DNA from: PALSA-693 sp963702305
Lineage (GTDB): Bacteria > Actinomycetota > Acidimicrobiia > Acidimicrobiales > Palsa-688
NCBI GenBank assembly: GCA_963702305.1
Contig: CAVPBX010000014.1
Coordinates: 62,001-126,000 of the forward strand
DNA: 64,000 nt
Direction: 5' to 3'
Shown piece after piece: positions 1 through 9,400 of this stretch; position 1 is the first letter of the stretch, and every line of letters begins with the position of its first letter. The position numbers and the translations under genes were made by a program. Under the pieces are notes generated by a model, which was not told the DNA's origin, searched no databases, and saw only the letters and a program-made list of their open reading frames with translations.

Positions 1-504
1 GGGGCGCACCTGTTGGCCGAGTTGTGGGGCTTGTACCGGGCCCGTCGGCCGGAGGCGCCCCGGCTGGTATTCGTCGGACCAGTCCACGACAGACTCGACG
101 CGACGGAGGGCATCGTGGTCGCGGGGCGGCAACCCGACGATGTCAAGTGGGGGGCGCTGGCGGGCTGTGAGTTCCTGATAAATCCGTCGGCCTGGGAGTC
201 GTTCAGCTTGGTGGTGGTCGAAGGCTGGCTGGCCGGAAAGGCCGCGCTCGTCAATGACCGGTGCGAGCCCACCGTCGAGCACTGCCAGCGAGGGGGCGGG
301 GGGTTGTGGTTTGGCCAGTACGGCGACTTTGAGGTGGCGGTGGACCGGCTCCTGGTCGACAGGGGGCTGCGGGACCGGCTGGCCGCCAACGGGGAGGCGT
401 ACGCCCGCCAGCACTTCAGCTGGCCGGCGATCACGGAGCGGTACGCCGAGCTGGCGGATCGGATCCGCTTCGCCTGGGCCCGCGGTCCCGTCCGCTCGGG
501 TTAG
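1..504 (+). CDS. Glycosyltransferase family 4-like, C-terminal part (5' end outside window)
   Basis: The frame is open from base 1, so this is the C-terminal ~167 residues of a longer protein; the TTG at 13 is only an internal codon. The visible part is the nucleotide-sugar-binding half of a GT-B enzyme: a short Rossmann-like stretch (APRLVFVGP) followed by the E-x7-E motif of retaining GT4 enzymes (ESFSLVVVEG, about residue 65). It would transfer a sugar from an activated donor in envelope glycan synthesis. Its tail resembles that of the opposite-strand glycosyltransferase ending at 1094 (both have a VE/AW-HCQR-GGG segment), so the two look like paralogues. The stop codons of this gene and the facing gene overlap at 501-504. 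The family is clear; acceptor and donor are unknown. Confidence 0.85.
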   Translation, partial: GAHLLAELWGLYRARRPEAPRLVFVGPVHDRLDATEGIVVAGRQPDDVKWGALAGCEFLINPSAWESFSLVVVEGWLAGKAALVNDRCEPTVEHCQRGGGGLWFGQYGDFEVAVDRLLVDRGLRDRLAANGEAYARQHFSWPAITERYAELADRIRFAWARGPVRSG

Positions 505-1097
505 CGGCCCACGGCGGCCCGGACACGGGCGCGCAGCGGGCCGGCGTACCGGCCCAGCAGCCGGCGCCCGACCGCGGTCGCGATCCGACGGGGCCGTTCC
601 CGCACTGGGATTTCCAGTGGTCCGAGCGGCGTGACGCCGAGCGGCGGGCGGGGACCGTCGGCTGCATGATCGATGACCTGGTTGGCGGCCCGCAGCAGGC
701 GGGCTTCGATCGGGCCGGGGATGTCGAGGCTCCCAGCCCGAACCACCGTCACGTGATCGAAGCCGCGGAACGCCCGTTCCAGCTGGCGCACGGTCTCCCA
801 CTGCCGTGCTCGGGCGGAGAAGCCGCCGCCGGTCGTGGCCGGCACCGGGAGGCCGGGCTCGACCACCAGCACGGCCCGGGTGGCACCCGTGTGCCGGCGC
901 AGGTTGGCCAGCCGCCGACCGGAGAGGATTCCCGCCACCGGCACCGCCAGTTGGGCGGCGCTGACGCGAGGAGAGACGACGGTCACCTCATCGCCGTCGG
1001 CCCAGGCCCGGCGTACCGCGGCCACCGTGGCCGCCGCGGCCGGGAGGGGGATCGGCGGGTAGGTGCCGACGATGAGGGTCCGTCGAGGCGCGGTCAT
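501..1097 (-). CDS. GT-B N-domain-like protein of unknown function
   Basis: The protein has 198 residues and starts at an ATG whose ATGA overlaps the stop of the glycosyltransferase upstream (1094-1097), so the two are probably translationally coupled. It opens with a nucleotide-binding-like strand and glycine turn (RTLIVGTYPPIP) like the N-terminal domain of GT4 enzymes. It then has alternating strand/helix segments (VTVVSP, AVLVVEPGLP, HVTVVRAG) but no second GT-B domain and no E-x7-E motif. The C-terminus is Arg-rich (RRLLGRYAGPLRARVRAAVGR in part). It could be a half-glycosyltransferase or a partner of the preceding enzyme. I do not recognise a named family, and no function is claimed. 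Confidence 0.7.
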   Translation of the reverse strand: MTAPRRTLIVGTYPPIPLPAAAATVAAVRRAWADGDEVTVVSPRVSAAQLAVPVAGILSGRRLANLRRHTGATRAVLVVEPGLPVPATTGGGFSARARQWETVRQLERAFRGFDHVTVVRAGSLDIPGPIEARLLRAANQVIDHAADGPRPPLGVTPLGPLEIPVRERPRRIATAVGRRLLGRYAGPLRARVRAAVGR

Positions 1098-2288
1098 GAG
1101 CCGGTTGAGCCGATCAACGCTCGGAGGTCCGCCTCCATCCGGTCGAGCACGACTGGCCAGGCGTAGTTGTCGAGCACGTACCGCCGGCCTCGGCTCGCCA
1201 TGGTCTCGGCCAGTCGCGGGTCGCCGGCGATCTCCTGCAGCCGGTCGTGCAATTCGGCGCCATCCGTGACGGTGGCACCACCCCCGGATCGTTGGCAGTG
1301 CCAGGCGACGACCTCGCTGTTCTTGATGGCCAGCACGGGTGTCCCGGCCAGCCAGGATTCCATGATGGTGCGGGAGAAGCTCTCCATCCGGCTGGGCTGG
1401 ACGTACGCCGAGCGCGGCGGCGAAGGCGTCGTTGCGTTGCTCATCGGGCAGAAAGCCGAGGTCGATGACGCGACCCGCCAGCTCGGCGGGCGGCTTTACC
1501 TCACCGGCCCCGATCGTCACCAGGTCCACCTCGTCCAGGCCCCCACCGGCCAGGGCCGCGGCAAATGTCTCGAGCAGCCAATCCCACCCTTTGTCCTTCT
1601 CCCGCCTCCCGGCGTAGAGGACGAACGGCCGCCGGATGCCATAGCGGGCGCGGAATCCATCCGGATCGTACGTCGACGGCACCTCGATACCGGCCCCGGT
1701 GACCGTGTGATGAGGGGCGACGGGTCCCAACCGGTGGGCCAAGTCGTGCTCCGGCTCGGACAGAAACCACAGAGATGCCGGCTCGGACAGGACGGGCCGC
1801 ATCACGTCGAGACGGGCGTACGTCTCGTCATGGAGGCACGGCATGACCACGGCGCGAGCGGTCACGGTGGACAGGCACACGGTGGTCGTCCAGAACATGT
1901 ACGGCGAGAAGATCACGGCGTCGTAGCTCGACCCGTGGCGGAGGAGGTGATGGAAGAGGTCGGGGACGGTGAAGCGCCAGCTGACCCAACTCCACTGGTC
2001 GTCGAGCGCGGGGATTTGGCCGGACTGGATCTGCTGCTGGGAGCGAAGACCGATGGCCGAGGCTTGGGGCACGGTAGAAAAACGCTGCACGCGCACCCCG
2101 TCCTCGACGGATAACCCTTCCGGCAGGTCGTTGCCCCACGTGTAGTGGTTGATGACGCGCGTGGTGAGCACATCCACCTCCCAGCCGCGCCCGGCCAGAC
2201 CGATGGCCACCTCGCGCGTGACTGCCTCGGACCCTCCGACCACCTGACTTCCGAACCGCGGCGGGACGAACGCGATTCGGCCGGACAC
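1094..2288 (-). CDS. Glycosyltransferase family 4, reading frame interrupted by one extra base
   Basis: The N-terminal domain starts at a GTG at 2288 (VSGRIAFVPPRFG) with the GT4 glycine-rich loop (VVGGSEAVTREVA). It continues through the linker and the start of the second domain (FVLYAGRREKDKGWDWLLE). At about 1408-1409 the frame is lost; the next frame carries on with AYVQPSRMESFSRTIME, including the E-x7-E catalytic motif, to a stop at 1094. Deleting one G of the GG pair gives a 397-residue protein, a normal GT4 length. The conserved sequence on both sides argues for a recent frameshift or a sequence error rather than an old pseudogene. The likely role is sugar transfer onto an envelope glycan or glycolipid; the substrate is unknown. 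Confidence 0.8.
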
Positions 2289-2360
2289 GGCGGGCGACCG
2301 TAGCAGGGCCGGGGCGCATGACCCCTCCGCCCCAGGTGCCAGCGAATAGGCTGCGGCCAG

Positions 2361-4380
2361 ATGACGTGGCGGCCCTTTGGCATCAACCGCAGGGAGCGCT
2401 CCGTTGCGGCGGTCTTGGTGGCGGTCGCGCTGGTCATCCCGCTCAGCGTGGCGGCGCCGGCCTCTGCCACGCCGAGCCCGAATCCGTTGCAGACCGTGGT
2501 GGTCCAGATGACCAGTTCGACCGTGAGCGCGGCGTCCGTGGTCGGCGCGGTGTCCACATCGACACCGGTCGCGGCCGCGCAACGCCGGTACATCCTGCAC
2601 GTCCCGGCCGATCAGGTACCGGCTGTGCTGGCCCGCCTCCGCGCCGATCATCGGGTCGTCTACGCGTCGGTCGCGCAGCCAGTGCACGCCACCGCCAGTC
2701 CAAACGACACCTGTTACACGACCGGCTGCCCGGCCGAAGGGGCGTCCGGACTTGTCATGCAGAACTACCTCAAGTCGATCGGGGCGCCGGCCGCGTGGAA
2801 TGTGACCCACGGAGACGGTGTCACCGTCGCGGTACTCGACAGCGGGGTGGACGCGACGCATCCGGACCTCGACGGCAGTACCGGCGGGGGAAACAAGATC
2901 GTCGGCCAAGTGACGGTGTGTGCCGGGTGCGGTCCTGGCGACGGCAATGGCCATGGGACGCACGTCACGGGGATCCTGGCCGCCGACACCGGGAACGGCC
3001 TGGGCGTCGCCAGCCTGGGGTGGGGCGTCAGGGTCCAGATGTACAAGGTCCTCGATTCGAACGGGGTCGGTAATACCGCCGACGTGGCGTCCGCGATCTA
3101 TATGGCCGTCGCTGCCCATGTCCCGCGTGATCAGCATGTCATTGGCGAACTTCTCGTGTGCCGCTGACCCCAACCAGTGCGGGCCCGATCCGGACGACGC
3201 CGCCGCGGTGGAGTACGCCTTGGCCCACAACGTCGTGGTGGTGGCGGCGGCGGGGAACGACGGATTCAACTCGCCCGCCTATCCGGCGTCTTACCCCGGC
3301 GTACTATCGGTTGCGGCCACCGACGACAACCGCACGGTCGAGCCATTCTCCCAGTGGGGTTTGGCTGCCAACATCGCAGCACCCGGAAGCAACATCGTGT
3401 CGACGTGGAACGACGGAGCATATCGAGTCTTATCGGGCACCTCCATGTCGACCCCAATGGTGGCGGCGGCGGCGGCGTTGATGATTCAGCACAACCCCGC
3501 GCTGACCGGTCCGCAGATCACCGAACTGCTCGAGGGCACGGCCGCTCCCACCGCGGGTGGCAATCCCATCAACGGCGGGTTCCTGAATGTGCCAGCCGCC
3601 CTGGCCGCCGAGGCCCACCCGCCACACTTGTTCAACGGCTACGAGACGGCCGGGTCGGACGGCAGCGTGTACACCTTCGGGTCAACGGTGTTCCTCGGTA
3701 GCCTGCGAGGGCTCGCCCTCAATCGACCGGTCGTGGGCATGGCCATGCGCGGCGATGGGCTCGGCTACTGGCTCGACGCGTCCGACGGCGGCGTTTTTAC
3801 CTTTGGAGACGCGGGGTTCCACGGCTCGACCGGGAACCTCCGGCTCAATAAGCCGGTGGTGGGGATGGCGGCGACGCCGGATGGTCGGGGGTATTGGTTG
3901 GTGGCGTCTGACGGCGGCGTCTTCGCGTTCGGTGATGCGGGGTTCCATGGGTCGACGGGGAACCTCCGGCTGAACAAGCCGGTGGTGGGGATGGCGGCGA
4001 CGCCGGATGGTCGGGGGTATTGGTTGGTGGCGTCTGACGGTGGGATCTTCGCGTTCGGTGATGCGGGGTTCCGTGGGTCGACGGGGAACATCCGGCTGAA
4101 CAAGCCGGTGGTGGGGATGGCCGCCACCGCGGATGGTCGGGGGTATTGGTTGGTGGCGTCTGACGGCGGGATCTTCACATTCGGCAACGCCGGGTTCCAC
4201 GGCTCGACCGGCAACCTGGCGCTGCAGAAGCCGGTCGTGGGAATGACGCCGACGCCGAGCGGACGCGGCTACTGGATGGCTGCCGCCGACGGCGGCATAT
4301 TCACTTTCGGCGACGCCCGCTTCTGGGGATCGACTGGGGGGTCCTCCATTCCGGCGCCGGTGGTGGGAGTAGCGTCCTAA
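2361..4380 (+). CDS. Secreted subtilisin-like (S8) serine protease with six-unit repeat domain, frame interrupted
   Basis: The ATG at 2361 begins a Sec signal peptide (Arg-rich start, hydrophobic VAAVLVAVALVIP, ASA cleavage site). A prodomain-like region follows, then the S8 catalytic domain. The triad is complete only if the frame is joined: Asp160 in VAVLDSGVD, His198 in GHGTHVTG and Ser361 in SGTSMSTP, with the oxyanion Asn299 in AAAGND. One surplus C in the CCC run at 3122-3124 shifts the frame between His and Asn. Removing it restores the conserved RVISMSL strand and a 672-residue protein. Residues from about 426 onward are six 42-residue repeats shared with the next two genes. It probably acts outside the cell or on the cell wall. 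Pseudogene or sequence error cannot be told apart here. Confidence 0.85.
3637..4377 (+). repeat. Six tandem 42-residue coding repeats (126 bp units), protease C-terminus
   Basis: Five full 126-bp units and a final 37-codon unit, each beginning Gly-Tyr-Trp/Glu and reading GYWLVASDGGIFAFG, then GSTGNLRLNKPVVGMA, then a TPDGR-like end. Units three and four are almost identical in DNA as well as protein, which implies recent duplication or gene conversion. Six units of about 42 residues fits one blade each of a six-bladed beta-propeller (inference). Confidence 0.9.
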
Positions 4381-4462
4381 AAGGGACTCAGGTTGGGACC
4401 GGTGCCTGCCGATTATCTATCCTGACGGAGTCCCTGGGCGGGGCCGGACCTCTGGGAGACCT

Positions 4463-6370
4463 TTGCGCGTGCGTCGATTTGCGAGTATCAGCCTGGCCGT
4501 CGTGATGACTGCGGCCTCCCTGGTGGTGGGGGAGTCCGCCGCGGGCGCGGCGTCATTGCCGGGGACGCTGGTCGTCGTCGGGCACGGATGGGGACACGGC
4601 CGAGGGATGGGGCAGTACGGCGCCCTCGGGTACGCCTCGGCGCCTTTCAACTGGAACTACACCCAGATCCTCAGCCACTATTACGGCGGCACGGCACTGC
4701 GGTCCACGGCCACCAAGGCGGTCAACGTCAGGCTGGATGAACTCGACGGGGTGGGGTCCGTGACCCTGGCCGCGCTCCCTGGCAGTCAGCTACTGGTCAA
4801 CAACAAAGGTGTAAAGAGCCCCGCAAAAATTACTCGATCGACCTCTGACCAGACCGTGACTACCAACAATGGGGCGGACATCGTGGTCACGGGTCCGTGG
4901 TCGACCGGGTCGCAGCGGAACTTCGCGGGCGCCATTGTCGTCAAGGCTGCGATCGCCCAGGTGTGGAATGTTTCGCCGATCGATCAGTACGTAGAGGGCG
5001 TGGTACCACGGGAGTCGCCCGCGAGTTGGCCGCTGGCCGCACTTCGGGCACAGGCCGTTGCGGCCCGGAGTTACGCCTTGGCGTATGTCGCTCGGGCTGG
5101 ACCCTCCATCTGTGACGACGGGTTCTGCCAGGTGTATGGCGGTGACCCGTGCCAGTATCCGTCATCCGACTGTTCCAACAGCAACACGGCCGTATTGAAC
5201 ACATCCGGTCAGATTCTCGAGTGTGGGCAGGATGCGGCCTGCGGAACCCCATCGGAGGTCGCCCTGACCGAGTTCTCCTCATCCACCGGTGGGTGGACCG
5301 CCGGCGGAGCCTTCCCCGCGGTGGTGGACGCCGGCGATGCCACCCCCTCCAACCCCAACCACAACTGGCGACAATCGGTGCCGACCAGCGCCGTGCAGGC
5401 CGCGTACGGATGGGCCGTCGGAACCCCACAGTCGATCACCGTGACCGGCCGCAACGGACTCGGCGACCTTGGCGGCCGAGTCACCCAGATGGTGATCACC
5501 GGGACCGCGGGGCGCATCACCATCTCTGGCGCCCAGTTCGCCGGCGCCGTCGGGCTCAACTCGGACTGGTTCGCCATCACCAACACCGGGGGCGCCAGCG
5601 GCGGGGTCAACGGTTACTGGGTGGTGGCTGCCAACGGCGGGGTCTATCCCTTTGGGGGCGCCGTCGACTACGGCTCCATGGTCGGCCGTCAGCTCAACGC
5701 GCCGGTGCTCGGCATGGCCCCCACCGCGAACGGCCTCGGCTACTGGCTGGTCGCGGCAGACGGCGGAATCTTCTCCTTTGGCAACGCCCACTTCTACGGG
5801 TCGACGGGCAACATTCGGCTCAACCGACCCGTCCTCGGCATGACGTCGAGCCACGACGGCATGGGCTATTGGCTCTTTGCCGGAGACGGAGGGATCTTCT
5901 CCTTCGGCAACGCCGGGTTCCACGGGTCCACCGGAAACCTCCACCTCAACCAACCGATCGTCGGCATGGCGGCCACGCCAGATGGCGGGGGCTACTGGCT
6001 GGTGGCTGCGGACGGCGGGATCTTCTCATTCGGCGACGCCCGGTTCCACGGCTCGACCGGCAACCTGCGGCTGGCGCAGCCGGTCGTGGGCATGGTCCCG
6101 ACCGGCAACGGCGGCGGGTACTGGTTGGTGGCCCGGGACGGCGGCATCTTCTCGTTTGGCAACGCCGGCTTCATCGGTTCGCTCCCGGGTCGAGGTATCA
6201 GCGACAGCATCGTGTCGGTGACGGCCACCGCTGACAGCCGTGGCTACCTGATGGTCAGCGCCGGGGGGCGGGTGTACACCTTCGGGGACGCGCCCTACTT
6301 CGGCGACCCGGCGTCGTCCGTGGCGGGCTGGTCCAGCCAAGCGCTGGGTGTGTACGCCCACAAAGGGTGA
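4463..6370 (+). CDS. Secreted SpoIID/LytB-domain protein with six-unit repeat domain
   Basis: The 635-residue protein has a signal peptide (Arg-rich start, then SLAVVMTAASLVVG, cleavage near AGAAS). It next shows the SpoIID-type motif GHGWGHGRGMGQYG (about residue 40), and then the hallmark core DQYVEGVVPRESPASWP and ALRAQAVAARSYAL (about 173-205). SpoIID is a peptidoglycan lytic transglycosylase of sporulating firmicutes; related domains occur in secreted actinobacterial wall proteins. Residues 384-635 are six repeats like those of the preceding protease. The start is TTG 4463, with GGAG four bases upstream; GTG 4469 is an alternative. It lies 82 bp after the protease and may share its transcript. 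Action on peptidoglycan is inferred from the family. Confidence 0.88.
   Translation: MRVRRFASISLAVVMTAASLVVGESAAGAASLPGTLVVVGHGWGHGRGMGQYGALGYASAPFNWNYTQILSHYYGGTALRSTATKAVNVRLDELDGVGSVTLAALPGSQLLVNNKGVKSPAKITRSTSDQTVTTNNGADIVVTGPWSTGSQRNFAGAIVVKAAIAQVWNVSPIDQYVEGVVPRESPASWPLAALRAQAVAARSYALAYVARAGPSICDDGFCQVYGGDPCQYPSSDCSNSNTAVLNTSGQILECGQDAACGTPSEVALTEFSSSTGGWTAGGAFPAVVDAGDATPSNPNHNWRQSVPTSAVQAAYGWAVGTPQSITVTGRNGLGDLGGRVTQMVITGTAGRITISGAQFAGAVGLNSDWFAITNTGGASGGVNGYWVVAANGGVYPFGGAVDYGSMVGRQLNAPVLGMAPTANGLGYWLVAADGGIFSFGNAHFYGSTGNIRLNRPVLGMTSSHDGMGYWLFAGDGGIFSFGNAGFHGSTGNLHLNQPIVGMAATPDGGGYWLVAADGGIFSFGDARFHGSTGNLRLAQPVVGMVPTGNGGGYWLVARDGGIFSFGNAGFIGSLPGRGISDSIVSVTATADSRGYLMVSAGGRVYTFGDAPYFGDPASSVAGWSSQALGVYAHKG
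5612..6367 (+). repeat. Six tandem 42-residue coding repeats, SpoIID protein C-terminus
   Basis: Exactly 756 bp, that is six units of 126 bp, ending one codon before the stop. Each unit begins GYW and contains DGGIFSFGNA and GSTGN segments; the last two units are the most diverged (GYLMVSAGGRVYTFG). The organisation matches the protease domain upstream and the surface protein downstream, but the codons differ more between units here, so this copy is older or not homogenised. Confidence 0.9.
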
Positions 6371-6400
6371 CTCCTCGTCGTCGACCCCGAAAAACCCGGG

Positions 6401-9400
6401 TCAGTTTGTCATCCCCACGATGGGCTTATTGAGGGCGATGCCGCCGGTAGAGCCGTAGAAGGGGGCGTGGAAACTGAAGATTCCGCCATCGGACGCCACC
6501 AGCCAATAGCCCCCGGTCACGGGATCGGTCGCCATGCCGACGATGGGCTTATTGAGGGCGATGCCGCCGGTGGAGCCGTAGAAGGGGGCGTGGAAGCCGA
6601 AGATTCCGCCGTCGGAGGCGACCAGCCAGTAGCCGCCGGTCGTGGGGTCGGCGGCCATCCCGACGATGGGTTTGTTGAGGGTGATCGCTCCGGTCGACCC
6701 GTAAAAATGGGCGTCGCCGAAGGTGAAGATGCCGCCGTCGCGGGCCACCAGCCAGTAGCCGCCGCCGTCTGGCGTGGCCGCCATGCCGACGATCGGTTGG
6801 GTGAGCCGGAGATTGCCGGTGGAGCCGTGGAAGGGGGCGTGGAAGCCGAAGATCCCACCGTCGGAGGCGACCAGCCAGTAGCCGCCGGTCGCGGGGTCGG
6901 TCGCCATGCCGACGATGGGTTTGTTGAGGGCGATCCCGCCGGTCGATCCGTAGAAGTGGGCGTCGCCGAAGGCGAAGATCCCGCCGTCACCGGCCACCAG
7001 CCAGTAACCCTTGGCGTCTGGCGTGGCGGCCATGCCGACCATGGGCTGGTTGAGCCGCAGATTGCCGGTGGAGCCGTAGAAGGAGAGGTGACCGAACGTG
7101 AAGATGCCGCCGTCGGAGGCATCCAACCAGTACCCGGCCGGGCCGACGGTGAACCCCGTTGAGACAGCCGTCGCGAGCCCGCTCGTGGTGGCGGCCAGGC
7201 TATAGCCCGAGCCATCTTTGGCGATGGCGCAGGTGAAGCGGGCCACACCGGCTGAGACCGTCACCGGGTCATGGTCGCAGCGCAACGTCGCCCCCGGCGG
7301 GCCCGTGTGGAGGGCGAGCCGCACCGGGGTACTGTTGTCGGTGGTCACCAGATTGCCGTAGGCGTCCTCGACGCCAATGCCGGTGGCGAAGTTGGTCGCC
7401 GACGCCGCGCCGGTCGGTGGCTCGGTCGTGAATGCCAGCTTGCTGGGGCTGCCAGGCGTGATGGAGAAGCCGGAGGAGACCGCGGCAAGGCCACTGGCGG
7501 TGGCCGACAGCCTGTAGCCCGACCCGGCCTTGGTGATCGAACAGTTGAACGCCGCGACGCCGGCTGACGTGGTGGTTACCGGGTTCGGCGCGGAGTGTAA
7601 GGCGGCCCCGGCCGGTCCACCATGGATGGCCAACGTCACCGGTACCGAGGGCAGCAGGTCGCCGAACGGGTCCGCGACCTGCACACTGGTGTTGAAGGTG
7701 GCGCCCGCTGGCGAACTCGGCGGTGGCTGCGCCGTGAAGGCGAATGTCCCAGTCAACTCCGCGACGGCCGTGCCCCAATTCAGCCCACCACAGCAGCCCG
7801 TGCTTGAGTTTTCGCCGGCCAGCCACCAGTCGAGGCCGCTGGCCGGATCCACCGCGGCAGAGGAGTAGTCGCCCCAGCGGGTCCCGCTGTAGGTCGTTTG
7901 GCCGACCGCGAGGGGCACCACGGTGAGGGTCGTGACTCCGACGGCCAGGGCGGTACCGGCCACCTCCGGGTCGACGGTGGCCGAGGACTGGGTGAAGGCC
8001 ACGCCCACGTCCCCGGCGCCGTAGGGGAGTACAGCCGGGTAGTAGAGATCCCATCCCGCCACGGCGATGTCGCCGGCCCCCAGGAGGGCCGGTGACGAAC
8101 CCGTCACGTCGATCCCCGCCAGCCGCATGCAGGAACGAGTGGTGGTGTCGCCGCTGGGGATGCAGCCGTCGTTGCCGCCGGTCCACAGGGCGCCGTTGTC
8201 GTACACGGCACCGAGGAAGATGTCGTCGTTGGTGACCACCCCGCACGCTGTGACCGTCGCGCAGCCGGGTTGTGACGCGTTGGGCGGGACCGTCGTCGGC
8301 AGCATGGAGAGGTCGGTCTCGGTAAAGGCGACGGTGTGGGCAGCCGGGGTGCCGGTCACGGCCAGGACGCCCACCGACGGTTGGGCGGGATTGGTGCACC
8401 CCAGGTAGGCGCAGTCGCTGTTGTTGTAGGTGATGTACTCGGTAGATGTCGCGGTCAGCGAGCGGGCCGGCGCCAGGCGGTAACGGGCCGAGTCGCCCGC
8501 GATGAGCAGGGCCACATCCGGGTCATGGCCCGACATGACCTCGGCCTTATCGAAGACGTAGGTCTCTTCCTCGGTAAAGGTGTTGGTGTTGTCGAAGTCG
8601 TTCCACGACAGTACGACCTTGTCTTGGTTGAGTCCCAGGAACGGCTGGTCGAAGATGCCGGTCAAGGTTTCGCCGCTGGGGTAGATGTACCAGCTTCCTC
8701 CCGGATTCGAGGTTTGGGACACGGCGAGAAAGGCTTCCCCAGCAGCCGAGCCGCTGGACAGCGCGAAGGCCATGATCGAAGCAAACCAGCGGCCGCTCGC
8801 ACCGTCGTACAGGACCTGCGGGTCCGAGACCCGAAGGCCGGCCGGGGGACGGAAGAAGCCGTTGAGGTCAAAGTGAGAGACAAGGCCTCCGGTCTTCGTC
8901 CATATCGTGCCGGTCTGGTTGACGAACTCGACGACGGCACCGGGTCCCACCGCTACCTGGGTATCGGGAGGCTCGAGGTCGGCGCTCGGTCCGGACCAAG
9001 TCGGCTGAATCTGGTCGGCGTTGCTCACTAGCGGGAAGGAGACAGCGGGCACAGCGGCTTGCATCGAGGCGACTGAGTGAGACGCGGTGGAGCGCTCTCG
9101 TGCCATGCGTACCGGTGCCGAGGAGTGGCGAGTTCTCGCCTGCGCCTTGGCACCCGCGTAGGTGGCGGCATGGCGCGGATGGAACTGGGCGACGCTCCGT
9201 CCGGTCGCGGGGAGGGGTGCGAGGGTTGCCAACTGGCGGACGTTGACGACAGCAGGCGCGGGAAGCGCTCGGTAACTAGCAGCTCGGTGCTCGGCCGCGG
9301 CCGGCAGGGGTCGCGGCCGCGACAGAGCTGCGTTCCCTTGGGCGCGGGCTGTCGTCGGGGTCATGATCAGCAATAGGGCCGTCGAACACGCCGCGGCGCC

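Noticed and set aside
501..3269. A single 922-codon minus-strand open frame
   Set aside because: It fuses out-of-frame antisense of the protease, the first part of the GT4 gene, a wrong-frame stretch after the GT4 frameshift and the small GT-like gene. Only 501-1097 and 1410-2288 have protein-like sequence.
3637..4377. Tandem 126-bp repeats as a possible CRISPR or minisatellite array
   Set aside because: The units are too long, have no unique spacers, keep one reading frame and match coding repeats in two other genes.
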